Origin: Candidula unifasciata
Taxonomy: Eukaryota > Mollusca > Gastropoda > Stylommatophora > Geomitridae
Length of the DNA stretch: 64,000 nt
Assembly (NCBI GenBank): GCA_905116865.2
Contig: CAJHNH020008013.1
Coordinates: 291,190 to 355,189 of the forward strand
Reading direction: 5' to 3'
The notes beneath the pieces were generated by a model. The model was not told the DNA's origin and ran no database searches. It was given only the letters and a program-made list of their open reading frames with translations. Position 1 is the stretch's first letter. Every line of letters begins with the position of its first letter. Positions 21,545 through 34,221 of this stretch are shown in pieces. The translations under genes and the position numbers were made by a program.

Positions 21545-21785
21545 GTATTTTTTGGTGTTCTGGTGATAGTTGTCTACATCCTAATGTCACATAATGAGGA
21601 TTGCAGTAATCTAACAATAGTTGTCTGTGTTTAGATGTTACATAATGAGGACTGCAGTAATCTAACAATCGTTGTCTGTGTTTAGATGTTAAATAATGAG
21701 GATTGCAGTAATCTAACAATAGTTGTTTGTGTTTAGATGTTACATAATGAGGATTTCAGTGTTCAGATGATAATTACCTGCATTA
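21545..21785. repeat. 51-bp tandem repeat, about four copies
   Basis: ATAATGAGGA recurs at 21591, 21642, 21693 and 21744, an exact 51-bp period. The unit also contains GCAGTAATCTAACAATAGTTG and TGTTTAGATGTTA. A short open frame on the minus strand results from 51 being a multiple of three. Confidence 0.85.
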
Positions 21786-22267
21786 TGCCAGAGTTTGTTT
21801 AAATAAATTTCATTTGCATTATGCCAGGGTTTGTACTGTTGAAAAAAATGGTTATATGATGTCTGATAATGATACTAAACTGCATTCTGGTATAGGGACT
21901 TCTGTTTGAAACCGAGATTATTGTTAACTGATGTCATATAAAGGGTCTTACAATGTTCAAATGATACAGGAGTTTGTGGTGTAAATGTTAGTTGTCTACA
22001 TTCTACATCTACATTCACAATTGTATGTTTTAGTTTTCAAATGATAGTTTGCATTCTGATGTCCAGAAGTGCTAAAATATTGTTTATTATATCTCTGTTG
22101 TAAATAATTTTTATAACTTTCATAAAGTTTTGAGTTGAGCCTTTGTTGCACACCACAGACCCTAGTCTCACAGCAGAAACACTGAATGTGATTTGAAATC
22201 GCTTAACATCCTTTAGAAGGAGATAAAAAAGGTGGGACCTCTGTAATGATTGTAGCCTTCATGTAGC

Positions 22268-22530
22268 AGAGGTCAGTGGCTAAGGCGTTGCGAGTCCGAC
22301 TCGTAATCCACTGCGGGCTGCGTGGATTTTTATCGTGGTATGGGACGCCGCAGGTCGACCCAACCTCAAATTGGTACCAGGATGGCTGTCCTGGGGAAGT
22401 AAAAACGGTCGGCGTAATGCTGACCACATTACCCACCGAGTGCCGATTGGCCTGTAAAAATATAGGCGCTCTTCCCATATGCCTGATGCGCCCAAAGGCG
22501 CGAAAAGGGATCTTTACTTCACTTTTTACT
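22268..22530 (+). repeat. SINE-C copy, best preserved
   Basis: The clearest SINE-C copy: A-box-like AGTGGCTAAGGCGTTGCGAG, anticodon-arm-like ACTCGTAATCC, then TATCGTGGTATGGGACGCC, GGTCGACCCAACC, TTGGTACCAGGATG, TCCTGGGGAAGTAAAA, GACCACATTACCCACCGAG, and the end GCGCGAAAAGGGATC. Open frames on both strands here are accidental. Confidence 0.8.
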
Positions 22531-23423
22531 CTTTTCATGTAGCAGGTCCTTTGTAGAGGGCTGCCTCCATCACAGCCCATTGGAAAGATGCTCCGCCCCT
22601 TGCCAATTTCCCTGCTTCATGTATTTAATGCCCAAAGCAACTCTGATGTTCTGTGCCCACCTGCAAGCTGGTTGACTCAGTATCTCCTAAGGAACCATGC
22701 CTGCCTTTACTATTCTTTTAAAATTGCTTGTTTTATATTGCTAATGTATTTCTGTTTTCACTACATGATGCTGTACATAAGCCAGTGCTCTTCAGTGTTC
22801 AGTTCTTGTAGAATGCCAGGTTTTTTCTTCTGTTTTTCAAAGACATTTTCGGTAATAATTATATTTGAAAGAATTAATTTTTTTTCTCAAGCAGTTGTAA
22901 ATGTAAAATGCTCTATGACATATCCATATGTTGCCACATAAAAAAATATATACCCCAAAATGTTTAACTTGCATTTGTTCACTGCTGTTGTGTGCCATAG
23001 GCTTTTAATGCCGTTTAATGTGTAACACTTAAACCTGTATAGAAGAGCAGGTGGCCGACTGGTTTATGTACAGATTTTCATATCTGGAGACATAAATTTG
23101 TCTGTCCTGTTCTCTTGTGCTTTTTTTTCTCCATTCACCCTTAAAAGGCATTTGACCTATTGTAGTTTACAACTGGGCACAATATCTGTGCCATTCAGCT
23201 CCACACATCTCATTTCAGCAAACGATAATTAATCATTTTGTGTGTGTGGGGGGGGGGGGGGTGCTCTTCTCTCTCCCTCCCCAAATAGGGCCCTGAAACA
23301 CACACAGGAAGCTTATGAAACAGAACCTGACCTGTTAACTCCTGGTAGCTGTAGCAAACAGTCTGCTTCTGGTGAGCCAAATACCCTGTTTAAGTCACTG
23401 CTCAACAAATGTCACAAATAATA

Positions 23424-23654
23424 GTCTGTGGGTTCTGGGGGCCCCATTGTGGGTAAAACAAGAATAGATCCACTGCCTCCCCAACAACCATGTCATAGGA
23501 GTCGACTGATTATGGGCTTCTTTGGAAGTCAGAGTATAACTGCACACAAATAAGCCAGTAAAACGGATGTAAGCGCAAAACTCTGGCACAAAGTCTAGAC
23601 GGACGAGCAACCAGGACTTTCCTCTTTAGCTTACAGCTAGTGAGAAGAAGAAGG
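23424..23654 (+). repeat. SINE-A copy
   Basis: Plus-strand SINE-A: CTGTGGGTTCTGGGGGCCCC, CCACTGCCTCCCCAACAACC, GTCGACTGATTATGGGCTTC, AACCAGGACTTTCC and the GAGAAGAAGAAGG tail. Confidence 0.8.
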
Positions 23655-24555
23655 TGATAGTCTTTATTTAATGTTAGCTGAATGACACCCTGTTTAGTCT
23701 GTCATTAATCACATTCTCTGACAGACAGATGATGCATGCTACACCGGATAAAGCAGGCTTAGATACTACTTGTTCAATAATCTAAAGGTAGGAGACACTG
23801 ACGAATGTAACTCGAATTGGTAAAATGATGGCTAAACCTTTGCTACCAGAGTGTCAAATGGCATGCAGAGAGTGAACATTATTTTGGCAAGCACCTGCTT
23901 CATTTGATGACAGACTATGGACTTCTTTAAACATATTAATTCTGATATAATATGAAAGTGTATGAGAAAGATTAGAGCTAAATACATTTTTTTGTATCAG
24001 TCCTTTAATTCTCCACTTGCGATTGAAAGATAAGTGATTTTGTTTTGAGTAAAATGAAAAGTAATGAACCTGCTTTAAAGGGTCAAAATGATTTAATATT
24101 GTTGTGTTAATGTACATACTTTAACGGGGCAAACTGATTTTTAGATTGTGATGTTATGGTGAAATTCTCTTAGTAATGTTGTCTGTATAGTTGTTGCCGC
24201 CATCTAACCATTTCATGTGAGTTTTGAACGTTAAATTATTTCTCCAGCTGTTTAATAATTGTAACTTTGTGAATACGCCTTTGTGTCAGTTACTGATGTC
24301 ACATTTTCTTTCTTGTATATTGTTAATCTTGTCATGAAAGATTAGTGAATACTTCAGTATTTGTATGGGGTTGTGATTCAGGTGTCCATTCAAATTAAAA
24401 AGAAACAACTCACCTGTCATTAAATATATTGTGAAAAATTGTATGCATTTGTTTGTGTCCTCATTTTAATATTTATCAGTTGCTAAAAACTGTAAATGTC
24501 ATCTTTATGGTTGAATGAGTTGGCCTGTTACATTTGTTTGTTATTGATGTGAGTT

Positions 24556-24701
24556 TTAACTTTTTGAGTCCCAAGGTGTTTAGCATCAGAGGCCCAAGGT
24601 GTAGTCAAGAAAGACATAAAATTTGCACATCTTATGTTCATTGGGTTTCTAGGTATGAACCTATGAACGAATGGTGCGTCCTCTGGGACTCAGAGAGTTA
24701 A
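24556..24701. mobile_element. TTAA-bounded MITE (146 bp)
   Basis: TTAA at both edges (24556-24559 and 24698-24701) encloses inverted ends: CTTTTTGAGTCCCAAGG on the left, CCTCTGGGACTCAGAGAG on the right. TTAA targets and short inverted termini are typical of non-autonomous piggyBac-like elements. There is no coding capacity. Confidence 0.65.
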
Positions 24702-25747
24702 AGTTCATGATTAGAAGAACATTGCTATATTCAATGACAGCAAAAGTACCAAATAGGTGCATTTATGAAAAACATCTAATTTTTTTGCAGGCTCTGTCTC
24801 CAGATTGTACTTTTCATCTCCCAGTAAAGTATGGGCATTTGGCTAACCTTTTATACAACTTATAATCATTTGTTGCAGCAAAAGTTTTTTGTAGAGGGAG
24901 TCTCAAACCAACTCCTTAATTGATTTAAAAAATTTTTTTTCTTATTTTAACCCTTATCCCCCACGAGGATGGAAATCTTAAAGATTGTCGCACAGCGACT
25001 CAAGGAGCCACTTTTGGGCAGCAGACCCACCAGAAACCTTGTTCAGCCATATAAAAAAGTTATACCGGGGCACCTTAGGGTTCCGAAGCATCCTGCAATT
25101 CTAGGGGTTGGGCATAGTAGGCTAAAAAGCATACAACTCAAGGGAGTGGTAGTCATAATAAGTAAAAATAACTGTTAGAGCTTTACAGATACAGAAAAAT
25201 TGGTTCCTTGTTGAAATAACAAGCCAGGTTTCTGTAATACAATTTAGGCCAGATGTCAGATCAAATCATGAGTTACCTGATATTTGTGGGCTATGGCTAA
25301 TCACACATTATACACTGAAACAGTTAGACTGAAACAGTTATGTGTGACCACTCTTTGCTTACAAATGGTAGTCCTGACAATCTGCAACCTTCTATCTCAT
25401 GAATTTTCAATCAGCTCTGATACAGATGGTCATCCATGCCATCATGTGAAACTGTCAAGCATCTTTTCTCTGTCTCCCTCAGCCTCTCATCCTTTTCAAC
25501 TGTGACGACGCACAACAGTGTTCTCCTTCTTATCACATGACCAAAGAATGTAGATTGTCTCTTTCTGATGTGGGCAATCAGCTTTCTTCATGAATCAGTT
25601 TCTTTCAAGACATCTTCATTACTCTTGATTTGTCCAGGGTATTCTTATTGTTTGTATATAAAACCGCAGCTTCCAAATAAGTTTCCCCTTAAGCCCCTTA
25701 CATGCACAAAAACGATAATTTTTTTTACAAATGTCAGTTACTGTTTG

Positions 25748-25972
25748 TCGGCTCTGTGGCTAAGTCGATGCAAACGCTTCGCAATGCCAGGTTCGATCCC
25801 ATCTGTGGGCCATGTGCCTTGCGTTAGTTTCGACAGTGGTATCATGAAAGCTGACCGCTCAGAAAACAGTGGCAAACTACTGGACGTAAATTTGCCTAGA
25901 AAAACCACACAACAGCCAGGGCTGTTGGGGTTTGTTCTACAACGTCCTGTAAAGGATACACAACTAACCTAA
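25748..25972 (+). repeat. SINE-B copy
   Basis: tRNA-like head with A-box-like TGTGGCTAAGTCGATGC and B box GGTTCGATCCC, then TTTCGACAGTGGTATCATG, CAGTGGCAAACTACTGGACG, TTTGCCTAGAAAAACCACAC and CAACGTCCTGTAAAGGATAC. It is opposite in orientation to the surrounding LINE. Confidence 0.85.
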
Positions 25973-26084
25973 CCAGTTACTGTTTATATTTGTCACTTCT
26001 GACTACCCATGCCTAGTGATACTTCATCATGTGCTACTTCACCCGAATAAGCCACAACCGTTTTATATATCTATATATATGTGT

Positions 26085-26235
26085 GTGTGTGAAAAATAAA
26101 AGACCCTTTTCCCACACCTTTACTTCCAAGAATGACATGTTAACCACTTAAGGCTGGGTTGATACGGAAAACAAGGTCAATTAAAAAAATAGTTGGCTCC
26201 ATCAGGCCAGTGTCTAGCTGCTCCATAATATGTAT
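26085..26235 (-). repeat. SINE-C fragment
   Basis: Minus-strand SINE-C: AAAGACCCTTTTCCCACACC, TTTACTTCCAAGAATGACATG and CTTAAGGCTGGGTTGATAC. It sits between two TA/CA-rich stretches. Confidence 0.5.
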
Positions 26236-27019
26236 ATATATATAAATAATTATATATACACACACACACATATATATCTATATATGTAAAACAGTCACTC
26301 TGCTTTCATCAGTTGTTGAGACCCATGCTTCTTGCTTCTTCTTCAGCAATCTGAACCCTTGCTGTTCATTGCTGCAGATATCACCCACCTCTACTCATCT
26401 CTCTGGTTGGCTTTCTCTTTCCAATTGATAACACCAAGTGTTTGCAGGTGTGTCTGTACGTTATCTCCTCATCATCGTCTTGGTATGCCTCAGTCTACGA
26501 CCATTCAACTCATTTGTGCATAGTTTTTTACTCTCTGTCATCTGACATTCTCTCAATATGCCCCACCCATTTCAGCCTGCCAGCTTTCATGATGTCAATG
26601 ATCAGTGGTAATTTTAAACAGATGATGAATTTTATTGTTGCTGCTCACTGTCCATTCTCCACTGTTAACATCTTTGATAGGTCCAAAGATTCGTAGTAAT
26701 ACTCTGTTTTTGAAAACCTGTAATAAGCCTTCATCTTTTAGTCATGCTTCAAGTTTCAGAGCCATATAAAACGACTGGTCGTATCAAAGTTTTATGCTTC
26801 TTGATTAATGTTGTAAATAAAGAAATATAAAAGTCAGTGCACATATAGACAAACTGCTTGTTACCTTTGGCTCGCACGACCCTCTAAAATGTTTAGTAGA
26901 ATATTTATTATAATTCATGTCCAAAATGTTTGTTCTACAGAAAAGTATTAGTATATTCAATGTCTTTAATTAAAAAATATGATTAGAGGTTTCATAGAGG
27001 TTTTCAATTCAAAAATGAC

Positions 27020-27178
27020 TTTGGCTCCCAGTCGACCCTGCCTTAAATGGGTAACAGGTAAGTCCTGGGAAGTAAAGGCGGCCAGTATGATGCCAGGTGC
27101 CAGTTGGTATTTAAGATATAGGTCTAGCCCTATATGCCCAATACACCTGAAGGTGTTGAAAATGGTCCATTACTTATA
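27020..27178 (+). repeat. SINE-C fragment
   Basis: CCCAGTCGACCCTGCC, ATGGGTAACAGGTAAGTCC, GGGAAGTAAAGGCGGCC, TAGGTCTAGCCCTATATGCC and CACCTGAAGGTG. The tRNA head and part of the middle are missing. Confidence 0.6.
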
Positions 27179-27480
27179 GGATGACATTTCATGTGGTTGT
27201 ATGCATATGCTTACATAACTGCCTGTGAAATTGCTGAGAAAGATCCATAACAACACAAAAGATAAGGTCATGAATACCAGCATTAGAGACACGGTTGGAA
27301 CAAGCTCATGCCTGAATTATATTGTGAGATAGAATGAAGTGGTTAATCTATTAAAAATGCAGCCAGACCAAATTACATGAAACCTACAGAAAATACCCTG
27401 GTGGAATGCTAGAGGAAGATCTAGGAAGGGTTACGGATAGACAGTTAGTTGAATCTTGCAAAAATGAACAAATTCCTCAC

Positions 27481-27750
27481 TTCTTTATCGCTGTAAACTC
27501 CCAGCAGATAGTTTTGGTTGTTCATCCACTTTGAGACTCTAGGTTCCAGAAGCTGAGTGTTTGTTCACATCCGTTTCATAGATCTGACTCATTTTGCATG
27601 TAGACTGTTGGTTCCTTGCCTCTCAGGCAAATGTACCTTGACTTTGAAAAAAAACTCACAGTTAGTTGACCCTTACAACATGCTTTTGAGTAGGCAATGG
27701 GTCTATTCTTGTTTTCCCCACAATGAGGTCCCCGGAACCCATACGGGGAC
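27481..27750 (-). repeat. SINE-A copy
   Basis: Minus-strand SINE-A, nearly full length: GCTGTAAACTCCCAGC, AGACTGTTGGTTCCTTGCC, TTACAACATGC, GGCAATGGGTCTATTC and GGTCCCCGGAACCCATAC. Confidence 0.8.
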
Positions 27751-27959
27751 AATTCATCACTCAAGCCAGATGCAGATGCACAAGACAAATTAAAAAAGAA
27801 AAAAAAACAGTGGGCTAAAACTTGGTAAAATGACATTAAATGAAGAGGCTGTATGTTTGTTTGAGAGGGTGAAAAGGGATGTAGTACAATTAAGCAATTT
27901 TGTGTCCACATGTACACTCTCTGAATCAGTGCATTTATCTAATACCATTTAATAATAGG

Positions 27960-28070
27960 AGCTGCTTTAGTTCACTGACTGGATGCTTGCCTGCCAGGCC
28001 AAAAGTCATGGGTTCAAATCTCCATCAAGGCAAACACTACATACCATGGCTGGATTTAGACTTGATGAAG
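27960..28070 (+). repeat. tRNA-derived SINE head
   Basis: GCTTTAGTTCACTGACTGGATGC (A-box region) followed by GGGTTCAAATCTCC (B box) at tRNA spacing; the core CTTGCCTGCCAGGCC recalls tRNA-Gly. Pairing of the acceptor arm is not evident, so this is not a functional tRNA. Confidence 0.5.
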
Positions 28071-28171
28071 CCCTAAGCTATATAAAGCCATGAGACCCCA
28101 ATCGTTTAAATTACACCAGCTATCTCAGAAAACTAAAAGATATTTGCCTCGTATATCTGTGGATCTTCTTC

Positions 28172-28690
28172 TTTATGTCCTCTTTTACCTCTTCGGGTGT
28201 TGAGGGACATATAAGGTCCTACTTCATGCTCTTCTGGCTGCTTTGACCATAGACACATCGTGTTGCTTTAAAGTTTCTCTGATGTTATCTTTCCATATTA
28301 TTCTTAGTCTACCTCTTGCTTTACATCCTGGTCCTCTTTGGTATATGCCTTGTATGGTATAGCATCAGAAGGCATTCTTTCCAAGTGGGCAAACCATTTG
28401 ATTTGGTTATTGGAAATATGTTGCCATTTTTATGTCCTCTTTTACCTCTTCGGGTGTTGAGGGACATATAAGGTCCTACTTCATGCTCTTCTGGCTGCTT
28501 TGACCATAGACACATCGTGTTGCTTTAAAGTTTCTCTGATGTTATCTTTCCATATTATTCTTAGTCTACCTCTTGCTTTACATCCTGGTCCTCTTTGGTA
28601 TATGCCTTGTATGGTATAGCATCAGAAGGCATTCTTTCCAAGTGGGCAAAACCATTTGATTTGGTTATTGGAAATATGTTGCCATTTTTA
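28172..28690 (-). repeat. Tandem duplication (2 x 257 bp) of a LINE 3' fragment
   Basis: Two adjacent copies with a 257-bp period, identical except for one extra A in the second (GGCAAACCATT against GGCAAAACCATT). Minus-strand translation of each resembles a LINE ORF2 C-terminus (pattern LERMPSDAIPYKAY.., then RGRxRIIWKDN). A related single copy lies at 36.39-36.63 kb on the plus strand. The near identity means the duplication is very recent, or an assembly artefact. Confidence 0.8.
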
Positions 28691-29463
28691 TGAATAATAA
28701 ATAATGTGTTTTTGCAACAAAATCACATAAATGATGCAATAAAATCCTTTAAAAGTCTGTAAGTTACAACTTGAAACATTTATTTACTGAAATCGGATGT
28801 TTTTTTAAGCCTATGCAGATTGTGAGGCCCTCAGATGAATTTTTTTTTTTAGCTTAAACCTAAATCAGGCACTGTTGGCTATAGCCTGATACCCAGTTTA
28901 GACCGGGTTGATCTGGAAGCCAAGGTCATTTGATACAATCTGATTTAATGCAGACTGAAACCCACAATCTTTCAGCGTCAGACTTTGCCCTACCCAGGTT
29001 CCCACCAGGATTGAGTACAATATTATTAAGTTCCACAAACACTAAAATATTGTCGCATCGGCTGCATTTGAATTTTTTTCATTTATCTATCCTGCCAGAT
29101 CCATTTAGTCCTAACCAGCCTGCACAGTCTATGGTAGTTGTACTAGCCATACAGCCCTATATGATCAGGTTTGAAACCCTAGAACAAGTTGTACAGACAG
29201 TAAAGAATGGTTTTTAAAAAAAAGAGAATTAGTTTGGAGTCATTGACTGATCTGCATTCACCTGTGCAGGCCTATGACTCCACCTTGTTTTTTGTCTACT
29301 TTATTAATGTTTTCATTCCTCTCCTCTTCATTGTATTTTTTGGCTGTCCTTGCAAAAAATATAGTTTGTATAGTATTGGATTTTGGCTGACTTTTTCTCT
29401 TTTGACCTAATTCCTGATTTTATTGTTTCTTGTCACTCTCGCAGCCGTTCTCATTTCATTGGT

Positions 29464-29754
29464 TACTTCTTCTTCTTCTTCGCGTTCACCAGCTGTAAAC
29501 TCTGGCAGAAGGTTCTGGTTGCTCGTTTACTACTGAACTGCAGTCCTGCTCCAGAACCTGAGTGTTGCGTGTGCATCAGTTTTACAGATCTCATTCTCTT
29601 GAATACAGACTGTTGGTTCCTTGCCTCTCCGGCAGACGCACTCCGTCTTCAAAGGAAGCTCCCCAATTAGTTTACTCTTACAACATGCTTTTGGGGAGGC
29701 AGTGGGTCTATTCTTGTTTTCCCCACAATGGGGCCCCGGAACCCACACAGGGGT
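29464..29754 (-). repeat. SINE-A copy, near consensus
   Basis: Full-length minus-strand SINE-A from the CTTCTTCTTCTTCGCGTTC tail to GGGGCCCCGGAACCCACAC. Frames open on both strands over it are fortuitous. Confidence 0.85.
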
Positions 29755-30346
29755 CATTGGTTACTAACTTTCATGTCCTAGTTTTGAATGTCCATGTCTG
29801 GCACTGGTTGCACAGGGTGGGGATGAATAAGCTCAGCATTGAACAAGTCAAAACATCATTCTTACTCATTTTGACTATTTATTATATTGAAATATTTTTG
29901 TTTCTTCTAACATAAACCACGCATTTATGTGGCTGTAATAGATTTCTTTGTCTATTGACTAATTTTCCTAATTTTTCATTCACCGGTTAAAATTGGGTAC
30001 ATGCAACACATAAGAAATATTTAATTTTGACTCCTGATGTTACAAATGTATGTTATTGTGTGTTATGTTCTTCTTCATAAAATGCAGTGTTCACTGGTTA
30101 TGCATAAAATATCCAACAGAATTACTAACACGACATATTAATTGTAGATAGAATTTACTATATGTTTAGAGAGGGGTATTGCTTTAAATTACTGGAGGCT
30201 TCCATGATGACCTAAACTGGTCAGAGGGAGCCATTTTCCTCACACTCTGAAGGTTATGGGTTCATTTCACAGATGCACCTTTTCATTTATAGGTGTAATT
30301 TCAACAGAGATGAAATGAACCTACAAGTTCTTGCTTTGTGTGTCTT

Positions 30347-30630
30347 GTGTGGATTCTGGAGCCCCATTGAGGGAGGGGGGGAATGGACCCACTGCCTCCC
30401 TATCAAGTATGTTGTAAAAGGTGACTAATGAGAGATTTTATTTTTCCTCAAAAGTCCAGGCACAGCTGCCTGAGTAAGGTGAACCAATAGTCTGCACATA
30501 AATAAACAGATCTGTAAAACAGATATGCATGCACAATTCATGTTCTGGAACTGGTCCTAAGTCCAGAAGTGGACAAACGACCAGAACTGTTTGCTGGAGT
30601 TTACACCCAATGAACGATAAGAAGAAGAAA
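30347..30630 (+). repeat. SINE-A copy
   Basis: Plus-strand SINE-A: GTGTGGATTCTGGAGCCCC, CCCACTGCCTCCCTATCAAG, AATAGTCTGCACATAAATAA, GACCAGAACTGTTTGCTGG and the GATAAGAAGAAG tail. Confidence 0.8.
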
Positions 30631-31076
30631 TGCTTTGTGTTACGGTCTCAGTATGTGGTTAGCCATTCTGCGGAGAGAAACCGAACTTTAACTTTTTGCT
30701 TTCACCTTTTCGCCGTGTAAGCAATCTTAAAAATGACCTTTTTATCAATTTTTTTTAAACACACATCGTTATAATTCTTTTTAAATCTACCCGAATTAAC
30801 CGGAAGAGAAGAGGATGCAGAAGAAATTTGCAGTCTTGGTCAGTTTTTATACAAATGCATTGGATTGAAACATATGACCTCCAAGCAGACAGGCAAACCT
30901 TTTATTCCCACCCCAGTGTGTTCTGATAAGGAATATAATAGATTTAATGCAGAACAAAGAATTAACTGCTTTCCTTCCCTTTGACCAGGAAATTGTATAG
31001 TTTTTGTGCATAATCATGTGGAATAAAATGCTGCCACAAGTAGAAAAACAGCTTTTTTTTAAAGGCAATAAAAAAA

Positions 31077-31112
<36 letters not shown>

Positions 31113-32189
31113 TGCTTTTACATGCACTTTGTGGATGACATGCAGTGCGGTAAAAAAATATTTATAATGCAAATTGTTTTGTTCTTTTGAAATTGATTCA
31201 GCTTACAACAGAATACTAGAATGAAGTTCTATATGAGAATGTTTACCAAACAGTATCTTTTTTCAGATTAATACAACTGTTGACATTATATTTCTGGTGT
31301 ATACAAGTATTTATTGGTCTCCCTTTTATTTCCAGATTTCCCTTTTAAATTTTTAGTTATTCAATCAGAAGTTTTGTTTGAGAAAATATCAGTATGTCAG
31401 ATAGGATGACTGTTTTTTTCCCCTCTGGACTGGTGCCTGAAGGTTTGGTACACCTGCAACTCAAAGAATAACATCCTTCAACCACTACACATGTTATAAA
31501 TATAATAAATTCTGTGTGGTTGCCACTGTGAAGTTTGGCTACAGTGTACTGACTATTGTCTTGGGGAATATTACTTGGTGGGGTTCCAGTCTGTTACACA
31601 ATATGACTCTTGTACCACTTTTTGAAAACCATAAGAGCAGTTTTGGTTTTTAAAAGTTTTTTTTTAATAAGCTGCCTGCTGTGAAAATTGCATTGTCCTA
31701 ATTAAAGATCATGACATTGTGAAACTCATCTAAGCCACAGAGCTGCAGAAGAATGTCTAACTGGCACCAACAGTTGCTGCAAATACTACCCTGGCATACT
31801 TTTTTGTCCTGGGTTGTTATGGAGCAATTAGGCTGGAAAATTGATCGATCAATCACTTTGTACCCCCTGGGATCTACCTACATACCATCCCGAGATTGAA
31901 CAAGGCAGATCCCAGATACCCCATTCAGCATCCAAATAAGTTATAATTAAGGCACCTGTTATGGCTACATCGGCCAGGTGTGACATGCAGTTCTGTGTGG
32001 GCAAGGAGTTTGGCTGAGAAACTTGTAGTTCTATTGAAAGAATTGCGCCCTTTGAACCAATTTCCAGTTATCAGACTAGAATATTTCTCAAAAGTCCTTT
32101 AACGTTCCTGGTTCGTTGTCCATTTAATTCCATCCGAAATCGATGCTTAGATATCTGTTTCGTGACGAGTTGAAGTTTTACGAAGGTGG

Positions 32190-32277
32190 GGGTGTCGGAC
32201 CCTGGCGTCAGCCCCTAACCTGGAGGACCAGAGTGTCTCTCTTTGTCTGTTCTCTACCCGATGCCCTGGTGGGGTAC

Positions 32278-32328
<51 letters not shown>

Positions 32329-32330
32329 TT
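32190..32330 (+). repeat. rep-F-like 3' end with (AG)n tail
   Basis: Ends GATGCCCTGGTGGGGTACAA, matching the 3' end of the rep-F copies at 32.45 and 33.02 kb (GATGTCCTAGTGGGGTAGAA and relatives), and continues directly as (AG)n for about 40 bp. The microsatellite therefore starts at a retroposon 3' end. Confidence 0.55.
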
Positions 32331-32444
32331 TGTGTTATGAAATAATTGTTATCTGGATTATTTGTCCACTTATTTTTGATGATTTGCTCACAAGATCTCA
32401 GTGTACTTGTATACCAATCCCATCCAGTTTCGTCCTTTTTAGGA

Positions 32445-32648
32445 TGACATTTTTTGTTATTTGAAGCCCCACCCTGGCTTTTGCCAGGGGCTGCAATATA
32501 GACAGGCCATAAATATGGTCATTTGTCTGAACGCGGTTTCTTGGACCTCTCCACAGCGATCCTCATCCACATGGTGGCACTTTGTGTCATCGGGTGTTTA
32601 TCGCTTGTGTGATGTCCTAGTGGGGTAGAAAGTCAGTCAGTCAGTGTA
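32445..32648 (+). repeat. rep-F copy
   Basis: TTATTTGAAGCCCCACCC, GGCTTTTGCCAGGGGCTGC, ATAAATATGGTC, GGTGGCACTTTGTGTCATCG, GTGTGATGTCCTAGTGGGG, then a CAGTCAGTCAG tail. Confidence 0.75.
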
Positions 32649-33019
32649 CTTGTTTTCGATATATTACTTCTAGTGTCTCAGTTGAAAGAAATATAGCCAA
32701 TAATAGCCGACAGTAACAGTGATAAATACTTAAAAGGTTTGTATAGTATCTGCAATAGATGTGTGTCCCTTAGAAATAGTATGTCATTAGTCGGCTTATT
32801 TCATTTTTCACAAAACGTGTTAGCTAAATAATGAATTAATTACCAAAACCAGAGAACTATTGGGAACAAGGTGTATTTGCAGGACTTTGTAGACTCACAA
32901 TGCTGAAAATAGATAGGGTGCATAAACAATGTGTGGATTTCAATGGCTACAGAATATGACTTTTTCAAGAAAGTCTGGTATGCATTGTTCAGTTTCCAGG
33001 TTAACCAGTCATCCCCTTG

Positions 33020-33200
33020 TGGGATGTCATGTTTCGTTATTCGAAGCCCTACTCTGGCTCTTGCCAGGGGCCGCAATATAGCCCCGCTATAAATATGGTC
33101 TAATGGCTGAACGTGGTTTCTGATCCTCAGCCGCATGGTGGCACTTTGTGTCATCGGGTGTTTATCTCTTGTGTGATGTCCTGGTAGGGTAAAAGACGAA
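33020..33200 (+). repeat. rep-F copy
   Basis: Second close rep-F copy, 575 bp downstream of the first: TTATTCGAAGCCCTACTC, CTCTTGCCAGGGGCCGC, ATAAATATGGTC, GGTGGCACTTTGTGTCATCG and GTGTGATGTCCTGGTAGGG. Confidence 0.75.
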
Positions 33201-34085
33201 GTAGTAGTAATCTTAATTTTTTACTTAAAAACTATATTTTTTTTAAGCGATTTCGCTGGGGAGGGGAACGGCGTACAGAGAAATATGCAACGATACTTTC
33301 GCTCAAGCTCCGCAATTTTGTAAAGTATAAATCTAGAACCAAAAAATGCCAGCGGAAAAGAACAAAGTCTGTCGTATAATTGTCTGCCCTCAGCTGGTTA
33401 GTTTTTAATAACACTGCCATCAACAGCCCGTTTGTTTTCTCCAGGGAATAATGTCGCCGTCAGAAGAACAGCAAGTGAAACGTGAAAATGGGAAAATGCA
33501 AAGCTGCAGCCTGTATTGCCGTGCAGTAGTCGACTTTACCGCATCGTTGGCTTTTCGAGTGATCTATAATAATCCATCAAGCTGGCTAATTAAGAAGAAG
33601 ATACAATGATAAGTGGGCGCAAGAACATGGTGGCTGTGAATTGGAAAAAAAAAATAACTGAGTAAAATTGAAAGTGGTAAACGATTAAACGGGACAAGTT
33701 CCTCGTTGAGTTACTCACGGACAGATGGGTTGGGAAATGAAGTGTGGTGAACCGGCTGGTTTGCAGAGATAACATATTTCAAATCGATCAGGTTTATGAC
33801 AGAAGTAATGCGAAGCTCGAAAAGTACGTTTATTTGAAGTACAAAAATATGTTCCCCTTTGCCCGGTTAACAAATGTATTTGATTCTGCATTTCGACGTT
33901 AAACAGGTAGGATTAACTCGATCAATTTCACTGCTTAATAGATGGGCGGTAATAATGTGAAATTAGAGCTCTCCCTATATGCCTACTACTCAGGTCCCTC
34001 CTGCTCCTCCTTCTTCATCTTCTTTTTTTTTTCTTAAGTAGTATTATCATTATTTTTAATTTTATTAAACTACTACTACTACTAC

Positions 34086-34128
34086 TTGAGGGCCTATGCT
34101 CCATTGGGGGATAGAAAGGCAGAAGAAG

Positions 34129-34221
<93 letters not shown>

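Larger units (their letters stand above)
25375..26830 (-). mobile_element. LINE-R fragments interrupted by SINE-B and SINE-C
   Basis: On the minus strand 25375-25690 reads as the C-terminal region of a LINE RT ORF (IPWTNQE-like and FFGHVIRRR motifs), homologous to 59.5-59.76 kb. Further upstream parts lie at 26290-26830, where a YGSE-like motif (GGCTCTGAAACTTGAAGC) occurs near 26750. All frames are broken. SINE-B (25748) and SINE-C (26085) have inserted between. Confidence 0.6.

Noticed and set aside
22203..22580. Overlapping open frames on both strands near 22.3 kb
   Set aside because: They coincide with SINE-C.
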